Positions 1 through 10,716 are shown, numbered from the stretch's first letter. The stretch is DNA of 64,000 nt from Macrothele yani (GCA_039090855.1 CM077011.1:18105001-18169000), one strand, 5' to 3'. Notes: generated by a model not told the origin, from the sequence alone. Numbers and translations: made by a program.

Positions 1-1002
1 TTCACATGAGAAAATAGCGAATGATAAAGTCGATGCTTCAAACAAATAATACAAAAATTCCCTGTTAGTAGCAGAAATGCGTTGTTCGGGTAATCTATGG
101 GGATTTGGGCGGCGCCTGACCGCCAAACACGTTGCAATACGATCACGCATTCTGGTGAAAAGTTGATGGATAAAGTCAGATGAAAAAAGAGCTCCATTGT
201 TCTGTTAGGCTCCGGGGGCGAAAATCTGAAATCTGACAAGCAGCAATGCGTCCCTGACATGCTCAATAGAATTAAGATTCGGTTGACCTGGAAAAGCCAC
301 TCCATCCTTTGGATATTCTCACTAATAACAGTAGACCAGATGACCACTATGATAAAGAACATCATCACAAAAATGAACTGCGAGCCAACGTAATTTCCGC
401 ATGGCCTTATATACATCTAGCTATAGAATCGCGTATCTGCGCCTTTTAAGCATGCACAATGCAATTTCAAACACATTAAGTGACGTTCGACCATATAACA
501 GTAACTTACCCATATCAAAATATTTCGTTGCCCATATTGGTCTTGCTCCCCAAAATCTATCGACAGACTGAAACGGGCCTCGGCCGCGAAGTGTACATAT
601 TTCCCATACCCTTCGGTTTAGACGCAATGCTGCTTGCACAGAGTTTTTCAAGCATTTGTTTGAGGGTAGACAGACACACACTATCGGTCATTTAACATAC
701 AGATCTCTCGCATAAGTTCGTCTGAACGGAATTCCCCTTAACTCCGCGAATGAAGCAGAAACTAGCACACAGCGAGTATAAGTTTGTCTCTCCTCCTGTG
801 AAGTTGTGGTATTTGGCTGGCACACATCTGGTCATCTAAATGCATTCTGATTCCTGATATTGCCGTAGCCTGGAAATGACAATCAGGAAAGTTTTTCGAA
901 TTTTTGCTACCTCTACTTGTTTCTGCCCCACCAATATCCCATCTATATCTATAAACATTTTTTAATCCTTTCAGGGACATCGAGTGATCATCTGCATGCT
1001 CT
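1..1002. other. No recognisable gene
   Basis: Short open frames occur on both strands here, but none shows a family motif. I see no repeat array, tRNA-like box or transposon terminus. Treated as anonymous intergenic DNA. Confidence 0.5.
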
Positions 1003-1551
1003 TGAAAGCCCCTTGGGAAATGATGGGCTTCGAAGAGTGGGAGGTACGTTTATCAAAGCCCCTTGAGAAGTGATGGGATTCGAAGAAAGAGGGTACATTC
1101 TTCAAAGCCCCATGGAAAGTGACTGGCTTCGAAGAGTGGGAGGTACGGTCTTCAAAGCCCCTCGGGAAGTGACAGGCTTTGAAGAGTGGAAGATACGTTC
1201 TACAAAACCCCTTGAGAAGTGACAGGCTTGGAACAGTGGGAGGTACGTTCTTCAAAGCCCCTTGAGAAGTGACGGCTTCGAAGAATGGGAGGTAGGTTTT
1301 TTAAAGCCTTTAACGAAGTGACGGGCTTTGAAGAGTGGGAGGCACATTGTTCAAAGCCCCTTGGGAATTGACGTTCTTCGAAGAGATGGAAGTATGATCT
1401 TCAAAGCCACTTGGGAAGTTACACGCTTCGAAGAGTGAGAAGTACCATCTTCAAAGCACCTTGGGAACTGACGGGCTTCGAAGAGTGGGAGATACGTTCT
1501 TCAAAGTCCCTTGGGAAGTGACTGCTTCGAAGAGTTGGAGGTATGTACTTC
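1003..1551. repeat. 50-bp minisatellite, 11 copies
   Basis: Eleven tandem units begin at about 1003, 1053, 1102, 1152, 1202, 1252, 1302, 1351, 1401, 1451 and 1501. Each opens with a TCAAAGCCCCTTGGGAAGTG-like stretch and continues with GGCTTCGAAGAGTGGGAGGT. Units differ at several positions, so the array is not freshly expanded. The period is not a multiple of three, so the open frames that run through it are accidental. Confidence 0.95.
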
Positions 1552-1983
1552 ATGGTTATCACTGTACCTGCGATCGGTTTTGTTATGAACGTGCCATTTT
1601 GCATGTCGATACTGAAGTATTGTTCATTAGACATTTCATTTTGGGCATGTTTTTCAGTTCTAAGCTGAATTTCATTCACGTTTACAAAGTCTTTATGCTG
1701 CCATGTTAAATTTTACGTTTACCAGTTTCGTTCTCCAGTGAGTTATTTCTTACCGTATTAAGGCAAAATATTTAATTCAAAAATAAACTAAGTTTCCATC
1801 GCGCTTCAATCATCATGTATTCTCAACCCACAGCTAGATGAAGGTCTCAGCCGCTTTCACACATTCGGTCCTGAGTCACTCTTCTATTCGATTACAACAT
1901 CCTCTGCAACGTCACCCACCTACATATAGCAACGCGGTTTTTTTTTTGTCTTTTTCTGTCCCTTAGTGTCCAGTTTAACATTT
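1552..1983. other. No recognisable gene
   Basis: AT-rich sequence with a short T run near 1940. No coding or repeat signal was recognised. Confidence 0.4.
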
Positions 1984-2357
1984 GAGTTGTTCAATGGTGG
2001 TCCGTTCTAGCATTTGTCCAGCCTATTGGTACTTGAAGGTCTTTACTTTGATCATGTTATCATTAACTCAAGTAATTTTCAATGTTCAAGAGTTCCTCTT
2101 CCTACCTTTCATGGTTACAAAACTCATACACCACGCCATGATGTTTTGGGTTGTCCACAGCCTCTGTCTGTCTTCTTTACTGAAGCTCCATGTCTCTGAT
2201 CCATACGTAAGAACCTCAAGGATATGTGCACTTATTAAACCCTGTTTTACGACATAATAGGAAATTGCTTTTGGAAATTATGATGTCTGTTCTAAATACT
2301 CTTATGCCAAGTCTATTACTTCTGTAAATTTCTCCTTCAGTGTGGTCCTCGATTGAT
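1984..2357 (-). pseudogene. RTE-type LINE, reverse transcriptase C-terminal fragment
   Basis: Read on the minus strand, one frame with a few stops gives LEVLTYGSETWSFSKEDRQR, followed by LWTTQNIM and later NDNMIKVKTFKYQ. This lines up with the region downstream of the catalytic domain in the larger LINE at 31-34 kb (PVLTYGAETLTLTKRDIQRL, then LQTTQSTM and EDIMIRVKSLKWPWAGH). The upstream part, RSNRLGIRVF, also aligns but in another frame. No endonuclease or catalytic motif remains. It is a dead 5'-truncated scrap of an RTE-like retrotransposon. The family call is by comparison inside this window. Confidence 0.8.
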
Positions 2358-2867
2358 ATCTGTTACCTATAGATTTGTCCCATCAACAGCCAAATGTTTA
2401 GTACTTTTAGAAACATTGAACGCAGTACAAAAAACACAATTTGCCGTACAAAGGGGGCAAAAAGTTTCATGGCTACAATTTCTATGTTTACAACTACCAT
2501 TTTTCATACACTTCCGAGTGGCAGGACAACAGTTTTCTGCTAGAGGCGTAATCCGATATTTCTATTTGTTATCACACCACACTTCCTGAGAACCTAAGTA
2601 AAAGGTATTTTGGCATGTGAAAGAGATCATCTTGACGACAATTTTTAGCTTTCACAAATAATAACATTTCGCATGGAAATAACTGTATAATCATGACAAC
2701 ACCGTATGTCATCACATGTTTTCGATGTGTACCATCATGTCTTATTATTACAGCTCAGAGACACCCGTGAAAGGTTTTCAAGGAACAGGAATAAAAAAGA
2801 ATTTTGGACACAAGATTAAATTTTTATTGCTGTTGCTGCAAAAACGCAGATCTCACACAAAAATAAT
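2358..2867. other. No recognisable gene
   Basis: The open frame at 2353-2589 has no family motif. No tRNA-like box or transposon end was seen. Confidence 0.4.
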
Positions 2868-2943
2868 TTATACACTGAAGAGCCAAATCATTATGACCAC
2901 CTTCCTAACATGATGTTAATCCTCTGCGTGCCGTTAAAACAGC

Positions 2944-3110
2944 TTATAACGAAGTAAATTTCTCCGTCATTTTTGTCCACGCCGGGGCTCGAACCCGGAT
3001 CCCCTCATTCCAGAATAAGTCACTCTACCAATCGAGCTACGCGGAAGTTTGTTCTGACTGCTATCTGCCCTTATGTCGTGTGCGTCCTGCTGGCAGGTAC
3101 GTCACATCTC
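2944..3110 (-). repeat. tRNA-headed SINE, family 2, copy 1
   Basis: The tRNA-like part is 2975-3046 on the minus strand, with an A box resembling TAGCTCGATTGGTAGAG and B box GGTTCGAGCCC. Flanks on both sides (TTATAACGAAGTAAATTTCT before; GTTTGTTCTGACTGCTATCT after) recur in the copy at 3370-3535, so this is a dispersed repeat rather than a single-copy tRNA gene. Confidence 0.85.
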
Positions 3111-3369
3111 ACTCCCCCCCGAAAGACGGCCAGGGGCATGGCCCACGGGTCAGCCGTGACCATGAATCGTTGCAGGCAGCCAACCGCTGTAGAACGTGCA
3201 CCCGAGAATTCCCAGTCAATCTAGTGTGTGGAATGCAACATCATACATTTTTATTTTTTGAAGCGCTGGAGAAGGGATTCTCTGATTTTTCCTATCTCGC
3301 GGTGTGGAAAGAACATCACACCAATGCGAGATTTTGAACGGCCGGGTCATCCGGAAAGTTCGGGAGCCA
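3111..3369. other. Unassigned DNA between two SINE copies
   Basis: Contains a C7 run and no recognisable coding motif. It is probably part of the composite SINE insertion into the Tc1 element, since the Tc1 sequence appears to resume only after about 3540. Confidence 0.35.
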
Positions 3370-3535
3370 TTATAACGAAGTGAATTTCTCCGTCATTTTT
3401 GTCCACGCCGGGGCTCGAACCCGGATCCCCTCATTCCGGAATAAGTCACTCTACCAATTGAGCTACGCGGACGTTTGTTCTGACTGCTATCTGCCTTTAT
3501 GTCGTGTGCGTCCTGCTGGCAGGTACGTCACAAGC
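3370..3535 (-). repeat. tRNA-headed SINE, family 2, copy 2
   Basis: The tRNA-like head is 3401-3472 on the minus strand (72 nt). A 7-bp acceptor-like stem (GTCCGCG with CGTGGAC, one G-U), a D-arm and a perfect T-arm CCGGG/CCCGG around TTCGAGC can be drawn. The anticodon arm closes on a six-base loop, one short. With the shared flanks of copy 1, this marks it as a SINE head, not a working tRNA gene. Confidence 0.85.
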
Positions 3536-3544
3536 TCTTACTCC

Positions 3545-4450
3545 TTGAGGCATGGACACTACAAGATTTCTAAAGGTGTCTTTCAACTCCTGTAAGTTAC
3601 GTGGTTGAGCCGCCTCAGATCAGATTTCCTGGTCCAAGAAATGCCACAGAAGCTCAATCGGTGGCGTTCTGTGGGATGTGGAGGCCAAGGCGATACCTGG
3701 AAGATATCTTCATGTTCTGTTAACCATTCTTGAACAATCCGAGCAGTGTAGCATGGTGGTTATCCTATTGAAAGAAAGATCTACCCGAGAACAAAACCGT
3801 TGCCATGAAAGTATGTACTTGGTCTTCAATGATATTTAGGTAGGCGGTAGACGTCATAGATTTCTGTACATGAACGACCGGACCCAGAGTTTCCCAGCAA
3901 AACAGTTGCCAAAGCATTCCACTTCCTCCATCGGCTCGTTTTCGTCCTGGTGCCAACACTTCCCAAGGTATACGACGCGCACGTACGCGAGTGCCCATAT
4001 GGTGCAACAGGAAACGAGATTCATCGGTCCAGATGGCATTTTTCAATCATTCAAAGTCCAGTTCTGATGCCCGAGTTCCTACTGTAGGCGCTCTGGACGG
4101 TGAAAGGAGGTTAGCATGGACACTCAGAGCGGCTTGCAACTACACAGCCTGATTTTCAGCAGGGTTCGATGTACTGTGCTTTATGACGCATTACTCCCGT
4201 CACCAGCATTCAAATTACTGGCGAGTTGTGCCACAGTATCTCTGGTGTTGACTCCTACCATCAGGTAACATTTCGGTCAAGCATCGATGAGCCGTAATCG
4301 CCAACTTGTCGGAGGTTCATGGTTTTACCCTGGTCGGGCAACTTTTTGGAGGTAATAACTACGGCTCTCCGTGAGCACGTCACAAGCCTTACTCTCTTGG
4401 AAATTCTCTGAACGAGTCGTCGAGCCAATACAATTTTACTCTGTGTCAAA
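3545..4450 (-). pseudogene. Tc1-family transposase, broken
   Basis: Minus-strand frames give an N-terminal helix-turn-helix region (MTQSKIVLARRLVQRISKRV, 4261-4449). The catalytic core follows at 3765-4046 with the first acidic motif WTDESRFLLHH, then GGSGMLWQLFCWETLGPVV and TAYLNIIEDQVHTFM. The region after the Q of the expected QQDNAP motif is out of frame and the second catalytic Asp context is lost. Further decayed coding sequence resembling IVQEWLTEHEDIF continues to about 3690. Tc1 transposases cut and paste DNA with a DD34E triad; only the first acidic residue is intact here. Many frameshifts make it non-functional. Confidence 0.85.
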
Positions 4451-4550
4451 CGCCGCTGCGTTTGTCATCTGAAGACGAAGAATAATACTGACTTACAGAG
4501 CTCAGTATAAGGTGTTATTTACAAAGGCGATACCATAAAAATTGAGAGTA

Positions 4551-5760
4551 TTTTTTTTTTTAGTTGGCAACAGTGCAAACGGGAGAAACAACCACGCGGA
4601 CGGCTAACTGAATTAAGGAAGTATCTATGTCAAAAGTTATTATCCGTGTCAGACGATTCTGGTATTGTTATTGCGCAGATGTTTAACGTACGTCTGCATT
4701 TCGCAATAGAGCTACGGAGGCGAGTGATTCAGAGTTAAGAAGTGAAACGCGTTGTGTGATAAAACATTTGCTACCGTTTGGATACAACGGCTCCAGAAAC
4801 ATTTGATTTAAAGGGAAAAACCATACAAAAATAAATATTTGGGTGTGTCAACGATTTCTAGATGGCACTATGATTTTAAAAAAGGGAGTGTGTCAGCAGT
4901 ACTCGCTCCTAGAACTAGTCGACTTCAAAGTAGTATTGTTACGGAGTTTATTGTTAACACTGTTTGGGCAATCCTACAAGAAAATCGATTAGTGACGTAT
5001 GAAGACATAGCTGCGTCAACTAATATCTTAAAAACGTCGGCATTTCGCATTCTACACGACAAATTACTGATCCATAGTGAGTGTTCCAAATAAATAACTT
5101 GTCACCTGACGAGCGAACAATTGTTTTCTAGAATTCAGTTGTGTCATGAGTGGAAACAAACGATTGCAAAGGATCCAAACTTTCTAAGCACAGTAATAAC
5201 TACCGAAAAAAAAAATGGGTCCACTCTTCGGAAACACACAGGCTCGCTTCCTCCGAAGAAAAGTCCGCCAAACCAAATCAGCTGGGAAGATGATGACAAT
5301 TTTCTTTGATCATAAAGGTGTAGTCTACCAGCATGCCATTTCTCCACAAATTACTGTCAGTGCTTAGTGTTACATTTCAGTCTTGAGGCGTCTGCGACGA
5401 CACATATCGATTAAGCGACTGGAACTGATGGGTAAGTGGACCCTACACCATGATAACGCCCGAGTACATGTGGGTGCTTTTGTTCAACATCTTCTTACGA
5501 AATGTAGTATTGGAATCATGCCACAGCCCACCTATTGTCCTCCCCTCACCCCGTGCGATTTCTGTTTGTTTCAAACGATAAAGAAGTTCCGTGGCGCAAC
5601 ATTCAACACACATGCAGACGTTATTCAAGCTGTACACGGGTCGCTAAAGCAGCTGCCACAAAATGCCCTTGCCACATGCTTTGAAAAGTGGACAGAACGA
5701 TGGGACCGTTGAATATTATAAGAGGGTAGACACTTTAAGAAAGAATAGCATATATTTTGC
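4551..5760 (+). mobile_element. Mariner-like transposon remnant
   Basis: A decayed mariner transposase (4839-5712) sits between a T12 run and the left edge of a rolling-circle element. I could not find a convincing terminal inverted repeat pair, so the limits are approximate. Confidence 0.55.
4839..5712 (+). pseudogene. Mariner-family transposase, broken
   Basis: Plus-strand frames give an N-terminal DNA-binding part (TISRWHYDFKKGSVSAVLAP), a linker (VTYEDIAASTNILKTSAFRI), a decayed first catalytic region near 5200, and TVFFDHKGVVYQHAISP-like coding near 5300. The C-terminal block at 5383-5712 contains WTLHHDNARVHVGAFVQHLL and PPLTPCDFCLFQTIKKF. The second and third acidic residues of a DD34D-type catalytic site are present (HHDNAR and PCDF), but the first is not preserved in a clean frame. 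At least two frameshifts and several stops separate the blocks. It resembles the mariner domain fused in SETMAR-type proteins, but no SET domain is present here. Confidence 0.8.
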
Positions 5761-5859
5761 TGTACCTATATTTCTTCATTTTGTGTGATGTTACTCTCAC
5801 TTTTTATGGAACGGCCGTTGTATGTCGTTCCATGATCTTCACACTATCCGTCGTTGTAG

Positions 5860-7503
5860 TTTTTAGCACGTCTTTTGTAAAAAAAAAATTGTGCTTCTAT
5901 TATCGGGTTGTCCGTCCGTCCGTCTGTACGCACGGACTCTCTTCAACTATTAGTCCGATTTGAAAAATTCTTTTTGCATTCGGAAGCTTGAAATATGCAA
6001 ATGATGATCCTTTATTTCATTTTTTTAACGATGCACAATTTTGCCGCTAGGGGGCGTAAATGCAGATGATGTCGAATTCAAAATTACGTTTTAATCCACA
6101 TATTTGCTTCTAAACATCCGATTGAAAAAATTATTTTATCTTTCGATTTCATTTATGTCGAAGAGTGTTTTAGAAATAGTTTCCTTTTCACATTACGCAT
6201 AGATTTTCCGCTAAGGGGCGTAAAAGTAAATTACATTTTTTCCGATAACTCTTCTCCTAAAACTCCGATTTGAAAAATCTTTTCTTCAGCGGATACATCT
6301 CCTAATGGAAAATCTTTTGCATATAATTTCAAATTTTTGGTAAAGAATAGTTTGGCCACCAGGGGGGCGTAACTGTTAATTTTTGCTTCTGATGTATTTG
6401 CCATAAAATCTTAGCTTCTAAAATATCGATTGAAAAAAATCTTTCGTAGACTGATGCACTCGCATTGATAAACCTTTTCGGAATACTTTCTACCTAAACT
6501 ACCTCACAGTTTCTCCGCCAGGGGGCGTAGATGTATATCTTATTTTTTGTCAATATCTCTACTTCTAGAAGTCCCATTTGAAAAATTCCTTCTTTGTTGG
6601 ATAGTGTTTTCCATGCGACAAGTTTTTCATGTAATTTCTAAATTTTCAAGTACTTAATAGACTTTCCGCTAGGAGGGCGTAATGGTAAATTGCGTTTCGC
6701 CTTATATCTCTGCTTCTAAATCTCCGATTTGAAAAATTCTTTCTGCACCGGATACAACTCCTGATGGGAAATCGTTTACACATAATTTCTAATTTTTGTA
6801 AGAAAATGGTTTTGCCACCAGGGGGCGTAAATCTTAATTTCCGCTTCTGATGTATTTGCAGCAAAATATGAGCTTCTAAATTCTCGATTGAAAAAACGTC
6901 GTTTGTAGACCGAAGTACTCGTGTCGGCAATCCTTTTAGAAACATTTTCTTCTTAAAATAGTGCATTGTTTTTGCGCCAGGGGGCGTAGACGTGTATCTT
7001 ATTTTTGTCAATATCTCGACTTCTAGGTGTCAGATTTAAAAAATTCCATCTTTGATGGATAGTGTTTCTAGTGTGACATGTTTTTCCTAAAAATTCAAAA
7101 TTTTCAAATAATTCATAGACTTTCCGCTAGGGGGCGTAAAGGTAAATTGCGTTTTCTGCTCCTAAAACTCCGATTTTTTTCTTGGACTGATACCGCTCAT
7201 ATGGATAAACCTTTTGAGAATACTTTCTTCCTAAAATAATGCATGGTTTTCCCACCAGGGTACGTAAAGTCACATCTTATTTTTGTCCATAACTGTGTTT
7301 CTAAGAGTTCGTAAGCTCACGATTCCGTTTACAACAATATCCGAGGGATTAAAGACCCGATTGAAAAACTTCTTTCTTCCGTCAGATACTATTGTTTTCC
7401 ACACCGGTTCCATTGCCTTTGAATAGTTTTGATAATATTAATTTGCGTCAGAACGGATTCAAAAGTGGTGCTTATTACACCCGAAAATTCGGTATCATCT
7501 TTC
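5860..7503 (+). mobile_element. Non-autonomous Helentron/DINE-like element, family 1, copy 1
   Basis: Parts in order: 5' subterminal repeat AGCACGTCTTTTG at 5865-5877; a hairpin-forming AGCACG...TGTGCT (5865-5895); a GTCC microsatellite (5910-5927); nine tandem ~150-bp subunits (about 6000-7300); an inverted subterminal repeat at 7460-7472 (CAAAAGTGGTGCT); and a terminal stem-loop ACACCCGAAAATTCGGTAT at 7477-7495. This order matches what I recall for DINE-1 and Helentron-associated elements: short subterminal inverted repeats, a GTCY tract, central ~150-bp repeats and a 3' hairpin. There is no coding capacity. Three other copies lie in this window. Confidence 0.75.
6044..7268 (+). promoter_or_regulatory. 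Array of nine CTCF-like motifs inside tandem subunits
   Basis: A motif close to CCRCYAGGGGGCGTAA starts at 6044, 6208, 6357, 6515, 6666, 6815, 6974, 7124 and 7252. Spacing is about 150 bp until the last interval, which is shortened by a deletion. Examples are CCGCTAGGGGGCGTAAA at 6044 and CCGCCAGGGGGCGTAG at 6515; 6357 is CCACCAGGGGGGCGTAA, one G longer than the core. The CTCF core as I recall it is CCASYAGRKGGCRS. That the motif works as a CTCF site is inference from resemblance. Confidence 0.4.
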
Positions 7504-9005
7504 TTGTTTCTATTTGTGTAAAAACGTGCTGGTTATAAATTTTTGTCCCCTCGGTGTATACGTTTTCCATACGTCTCTCCGTAAAGTGAAACAAATCGTG
7601 CAAGTTTATAGAAAGGGTATTACGTTATTCCAAGGAATTAGCATTAAGGACATTCATTAGCAATATCCAAGAATTGTTAAGCTAAAAGTAAATGCCATCT
7701 CGCAATGCGAAATTCACTGATAATTTGTTACTTTTAGTTTTATTTTTAAATCTTCTCCATTTGAAAAAAAAAAAAGATAACATTTATAAGTGGGCTCAGC
7801 TCTTCGAAAGGAAAAAACTAATTGATTTTCGCCATTAAAATACGGATTGAAGCGACGAAATATTCTTTTATTCAATTAATATTTTAATGTCCATTACTTT
7901 TTCTTTTTTTTTTTTTTTTTTTTAGAAAAAGTGAAAAATAAGGTAAACTGATTTCCTGCATTTTTTGCCTCCGCATTGGAAATAAATGAACTTTTCTTAA
8001 GCGCTAAGGAAAATGGTGCGCTGATTATTTTTACACTCAGAGACAAAAGATATCGAAATGTAAGAGAACATAAATCATGAAAATTGCGTTAATTGTTTTT
8101 TAAAATTGCATACGTTCTTATTATTGTCTTTTTATTCAGGAAAGTCAGTAAAAGATCGCTGCTTGCTAGGAAAATAGGTTGTCACAATCGAAAAAACAAT
8201 ATTTAACCGAGAGAATGTGAAACGAAGCAAAAGTTTAATGAAGAAAACCTCATTACAGAGAAGTAGTTGAAATCAAGTGAGAACTTCTCTTCTCTAAAAT
8301 AAATTAGTCTTAGCTCTTCGCCTGCGACAAAACGAAAGGAAGAACAAATATTTTATCTGTATCAATATCACAGTGAGTATTCATCTATCAACGAATGCAA
8401 TGTGTTGACTATTTTTTGTTAACCAAAGATCATTCTTAAGCAAAATGAAGCAACATTGTCTCCTTATCAAAAATTTAAATTAAATTCATACTTTACATAA
8501 ATGCAATAAATAGAAAGCAAGCGTAAAGAAAACTAATTGCACTTTCAGAAAGCGAAACACATACGTGATATCTTAATGCAGTCAAACTTCTAGTAGAAAA
8601 CGCAGTTATTAGTTATTTTACTTGATGTCGTGCGGATTTAATATCGAAAACACAATGGTCTTTTTTACAGCATGCAATGAAACTACATGCCCAACGCTCC
8701 TCATGGGGAAGAACCAAATTAGCTTTTCTCAGTGCTTCTACACACGAAAGATGAAATTATGGTATTTTTCTAGAAAATTAATTCGAGAAATCGACGATTT
8801 TCATTAAAAAGAACGTTTACGGATGTAAATGACTCTGCGGGAAAAGGGAACTGTAATAATAAAATAACAACCATTCCAATGGCCGAGTGTTCTGTCTGTC
8901 TTTCGATCATTTCTCAGGGAAGAGTCCTGACCTGAGTGCTTTATAACGCATAGGTGGTGTACTTACCTGATGACACCGGGGTTTCATTTCCGTAGCGCCG
9001 GTTTT
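7504..9005. other. AT-rich stretch, no gene seen
   Basis: Contains poly-A near 7766 and a T run at 7902-7923. The only sizeable frame (8622-8807) has no recognisable motif. No transposon ends or tRNA-like boxes were seen. Confidence 0.5.
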
Positions 9006-9009
9006 TATT

Positions 9010-10447
9010 TACGCTTTCCAACCGTAGGTTGCAGAAGCGTGTATGTTCCAGCTTTGTCCGTCCGTCCGTCCGTCTGTCCGTCCGTCCGCACGATAACTCA
9101 CGTGAAAATGGTTCGACTTCGACGAAATTTTAGTATGCGGTAGGGTACCACCTGGGGACGAACCTTATTGAAAATGGTTGAAGCAGGGTCAAACGTCAGG
9201 ACAAAGGAGCGGGATCCATTCCATTGCTCTTATGCGTCATAACTTGCGTAAATATTGTTCGATTTCGATGAAATTTTAGTAGGTGGTAGGGGACCAGCTG
9301 GGGACAATCCCTATTGAAAATGGGTGAAATTGGGTTAAAGGTAAGGACATAGGAGCTGGATCCATTCCACTGCCTTTATGCGTCATAACTTGCGTAAAAA
9401 TGGTTCGATTTCGATGAAATTCTAGTATGTGATAGGGAACTATTTGGGGGCGAACCCTGTTGAAAATAGGTGAAATAGGGTCAAAGGTCAGGACATAGGA
9501 GCTGTATCCATTCCATTACTTTATGCGTCATAACGTGCGTAAAAATGGTTCGATTTCGATGAAATTTTAGTATGTGGTAGGGAACCACCTGGGCAAACCC
9601 TATTGAAAATGGGCGAAATGGGGTCAAATGTCAGGCAGGGCACAAGAGCGGGATATATTCCATTGCCCTTATGCGTCATAACTTGCGTAAATATGGTTCG
9701 ATTTCGATCACATTTTAGTATGTGGTAAGGAACCACCTGGGAACGAACCCTATCGAAAATGGGCGGAATGGAGTCAAAGGTCAGCACATAAAAGCGGGAT
9801 CCATTCCATTGCCTTTATGCGTCATAACATGCGTAAATATGGTTCGATTTCGATGAAAGTTTAGTACGTGGTAGGAAACCACCTCGACACGAATCCTATT
9901 GAAAATGGGCGAAATGGGGTCAAAGGTCGGGCAGGGCATAAGAGCGGGATATATTCCATTGCCCTTATGCGTCATAACTTGGGAAAAATGGTTCGATTTC
10001 GATGAAACTTTAGTATGTGGTAGGGAGCCACTGGGGACGAGCCCTATTGAAAATGGGCGAAATGGGGTCAAAGGTTAGGACACTGATGTGGGATCCATTC
10101 TATTGCCCTTGTGCATCATAACTTACCTAAAATGCTTGGATTGCGACAAAACTTTATCATGTTGTTCCGGAAGCATAGTGAACCGGTTCTGTTGAATATC
10201 AACGAAATGGAGTCAAAGGTCATTGCACAAAACGCAGATTTATTCCACAGCCATTATTCTCATAACTTGCGTGAAACTGCTTCTATTGCAACAAAACTTT
10301 ATCATGTTGTTCCGGATGTATAGTGAACCGGTTCTGTTGAATATCATTGAAATGGGGTCAAAGGTCAAGACACAGGAGCGAGATTTATTCCACAGCCATT
10401 ATCCACATAACTTGAGTAATGATTTCTGGTATGTTGGAAAGCGTATC
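9010..10447 (+). mobile_element. Non-autonomous Helentron/DINE-like element, family 2
   Basis: A 12-bp subterminal repeat TACGCTTTCCAA (9010-9021) recurs inverted as TTGGAAAGCGTA at 10434-10445. Just inside the left copy lies a GTCC microsatellite (9056-9088). Nine tandem units of about 147 bp fill 9092-10430. The order of parts equals that of family 1, but the repeat sequence is different. A weak stem-loop can be drawn just outside the right repeat (ATCAT...ATGAT, 10444-10466). No protein is encoded; open frames through the array are repeats read in frame. Confidence 0.7.
9092..10430 (+). repeat. ~147-bp tandem repeat, about nine copies
   Basis: The landmark TCATAACTTGCGTAA-like string recurs near 9239, 9385, 9531, 9680, 9828, 9976, 10118, 10261 and 10406. 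Each unit also holds a GGTTCGATTTCGATGAAATT-like segment, a GGGAACCACCTGGGGACGAA-like segment and a GGGATCCATTCCATTGCC-like segment. The last two or three units diverge most. Confidence 0.93.
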
Positions 10448-10716
10448 ATAATCAATACATAGCATGATTTTACTAACTTTTTTCCGGTGTAAAAGAAGAG
10501 ACAGCTTATATTTGTAAATTTTGCTCATAGTGGTCCTCGAACCCATCACCCCCCCCCACCCCACCACCACCCCAAAAATAGCAATCGGATTTCTTGTTTC
10601 AAGCGGTTTCTAAAGCAGATCCTGGAATTTGGAGTGTATTTCCCTTTTACTTCGTGAGAGACGGTAGAAAATTGGAACTGACAATATTGCAGAGCGTGAC
10701 CATCTCGAGGCATATA

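Larger units (their letters stand above)
2868..4500 (-). mobile_element. Tc1-like transposon remnant interrupted by SINEs
   Basis: The left end at 2871 reads ACACTGAAGAGCCAAATCAT, close to the CACTGAAGAG terminus of the Tc1 element at 29.4-30.6 kb. The transposase lies on the minus strand at about 3545-4450. About 600 bp between the terminus and the coding part (2944-3540) is occupied by tRNA-headed SINE material. No matching right terminus is visible near 4500, so the element is probably truncated on that side. Confidence 0.7.

Noticed and set aside
1003..1551. CRISPR array
   Set aside because: Units are contiguous without unique spacers, and the setting is an animal genome.
3401..3472. Possible functional tRNA gene on the minus strand
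   Set aside because: A cloverleaf can nearly be drawn, but the anticodon loop is one base short, and a second copy with the same flanks lies 420 bp away, so it is a SINE head.
4839..5712. SETMAR-like host fusion gene
   Set aside because: Only the mariner part is present and it is frameshifted; there is no SET domain upstream.
5860..7503. Centromeric or ordinary satellite DNA
   Set aside because: The arrays are short, bounded by the same subterminal repeats and hairpin, and dispersed in both orientations, which fits a mobile element better.
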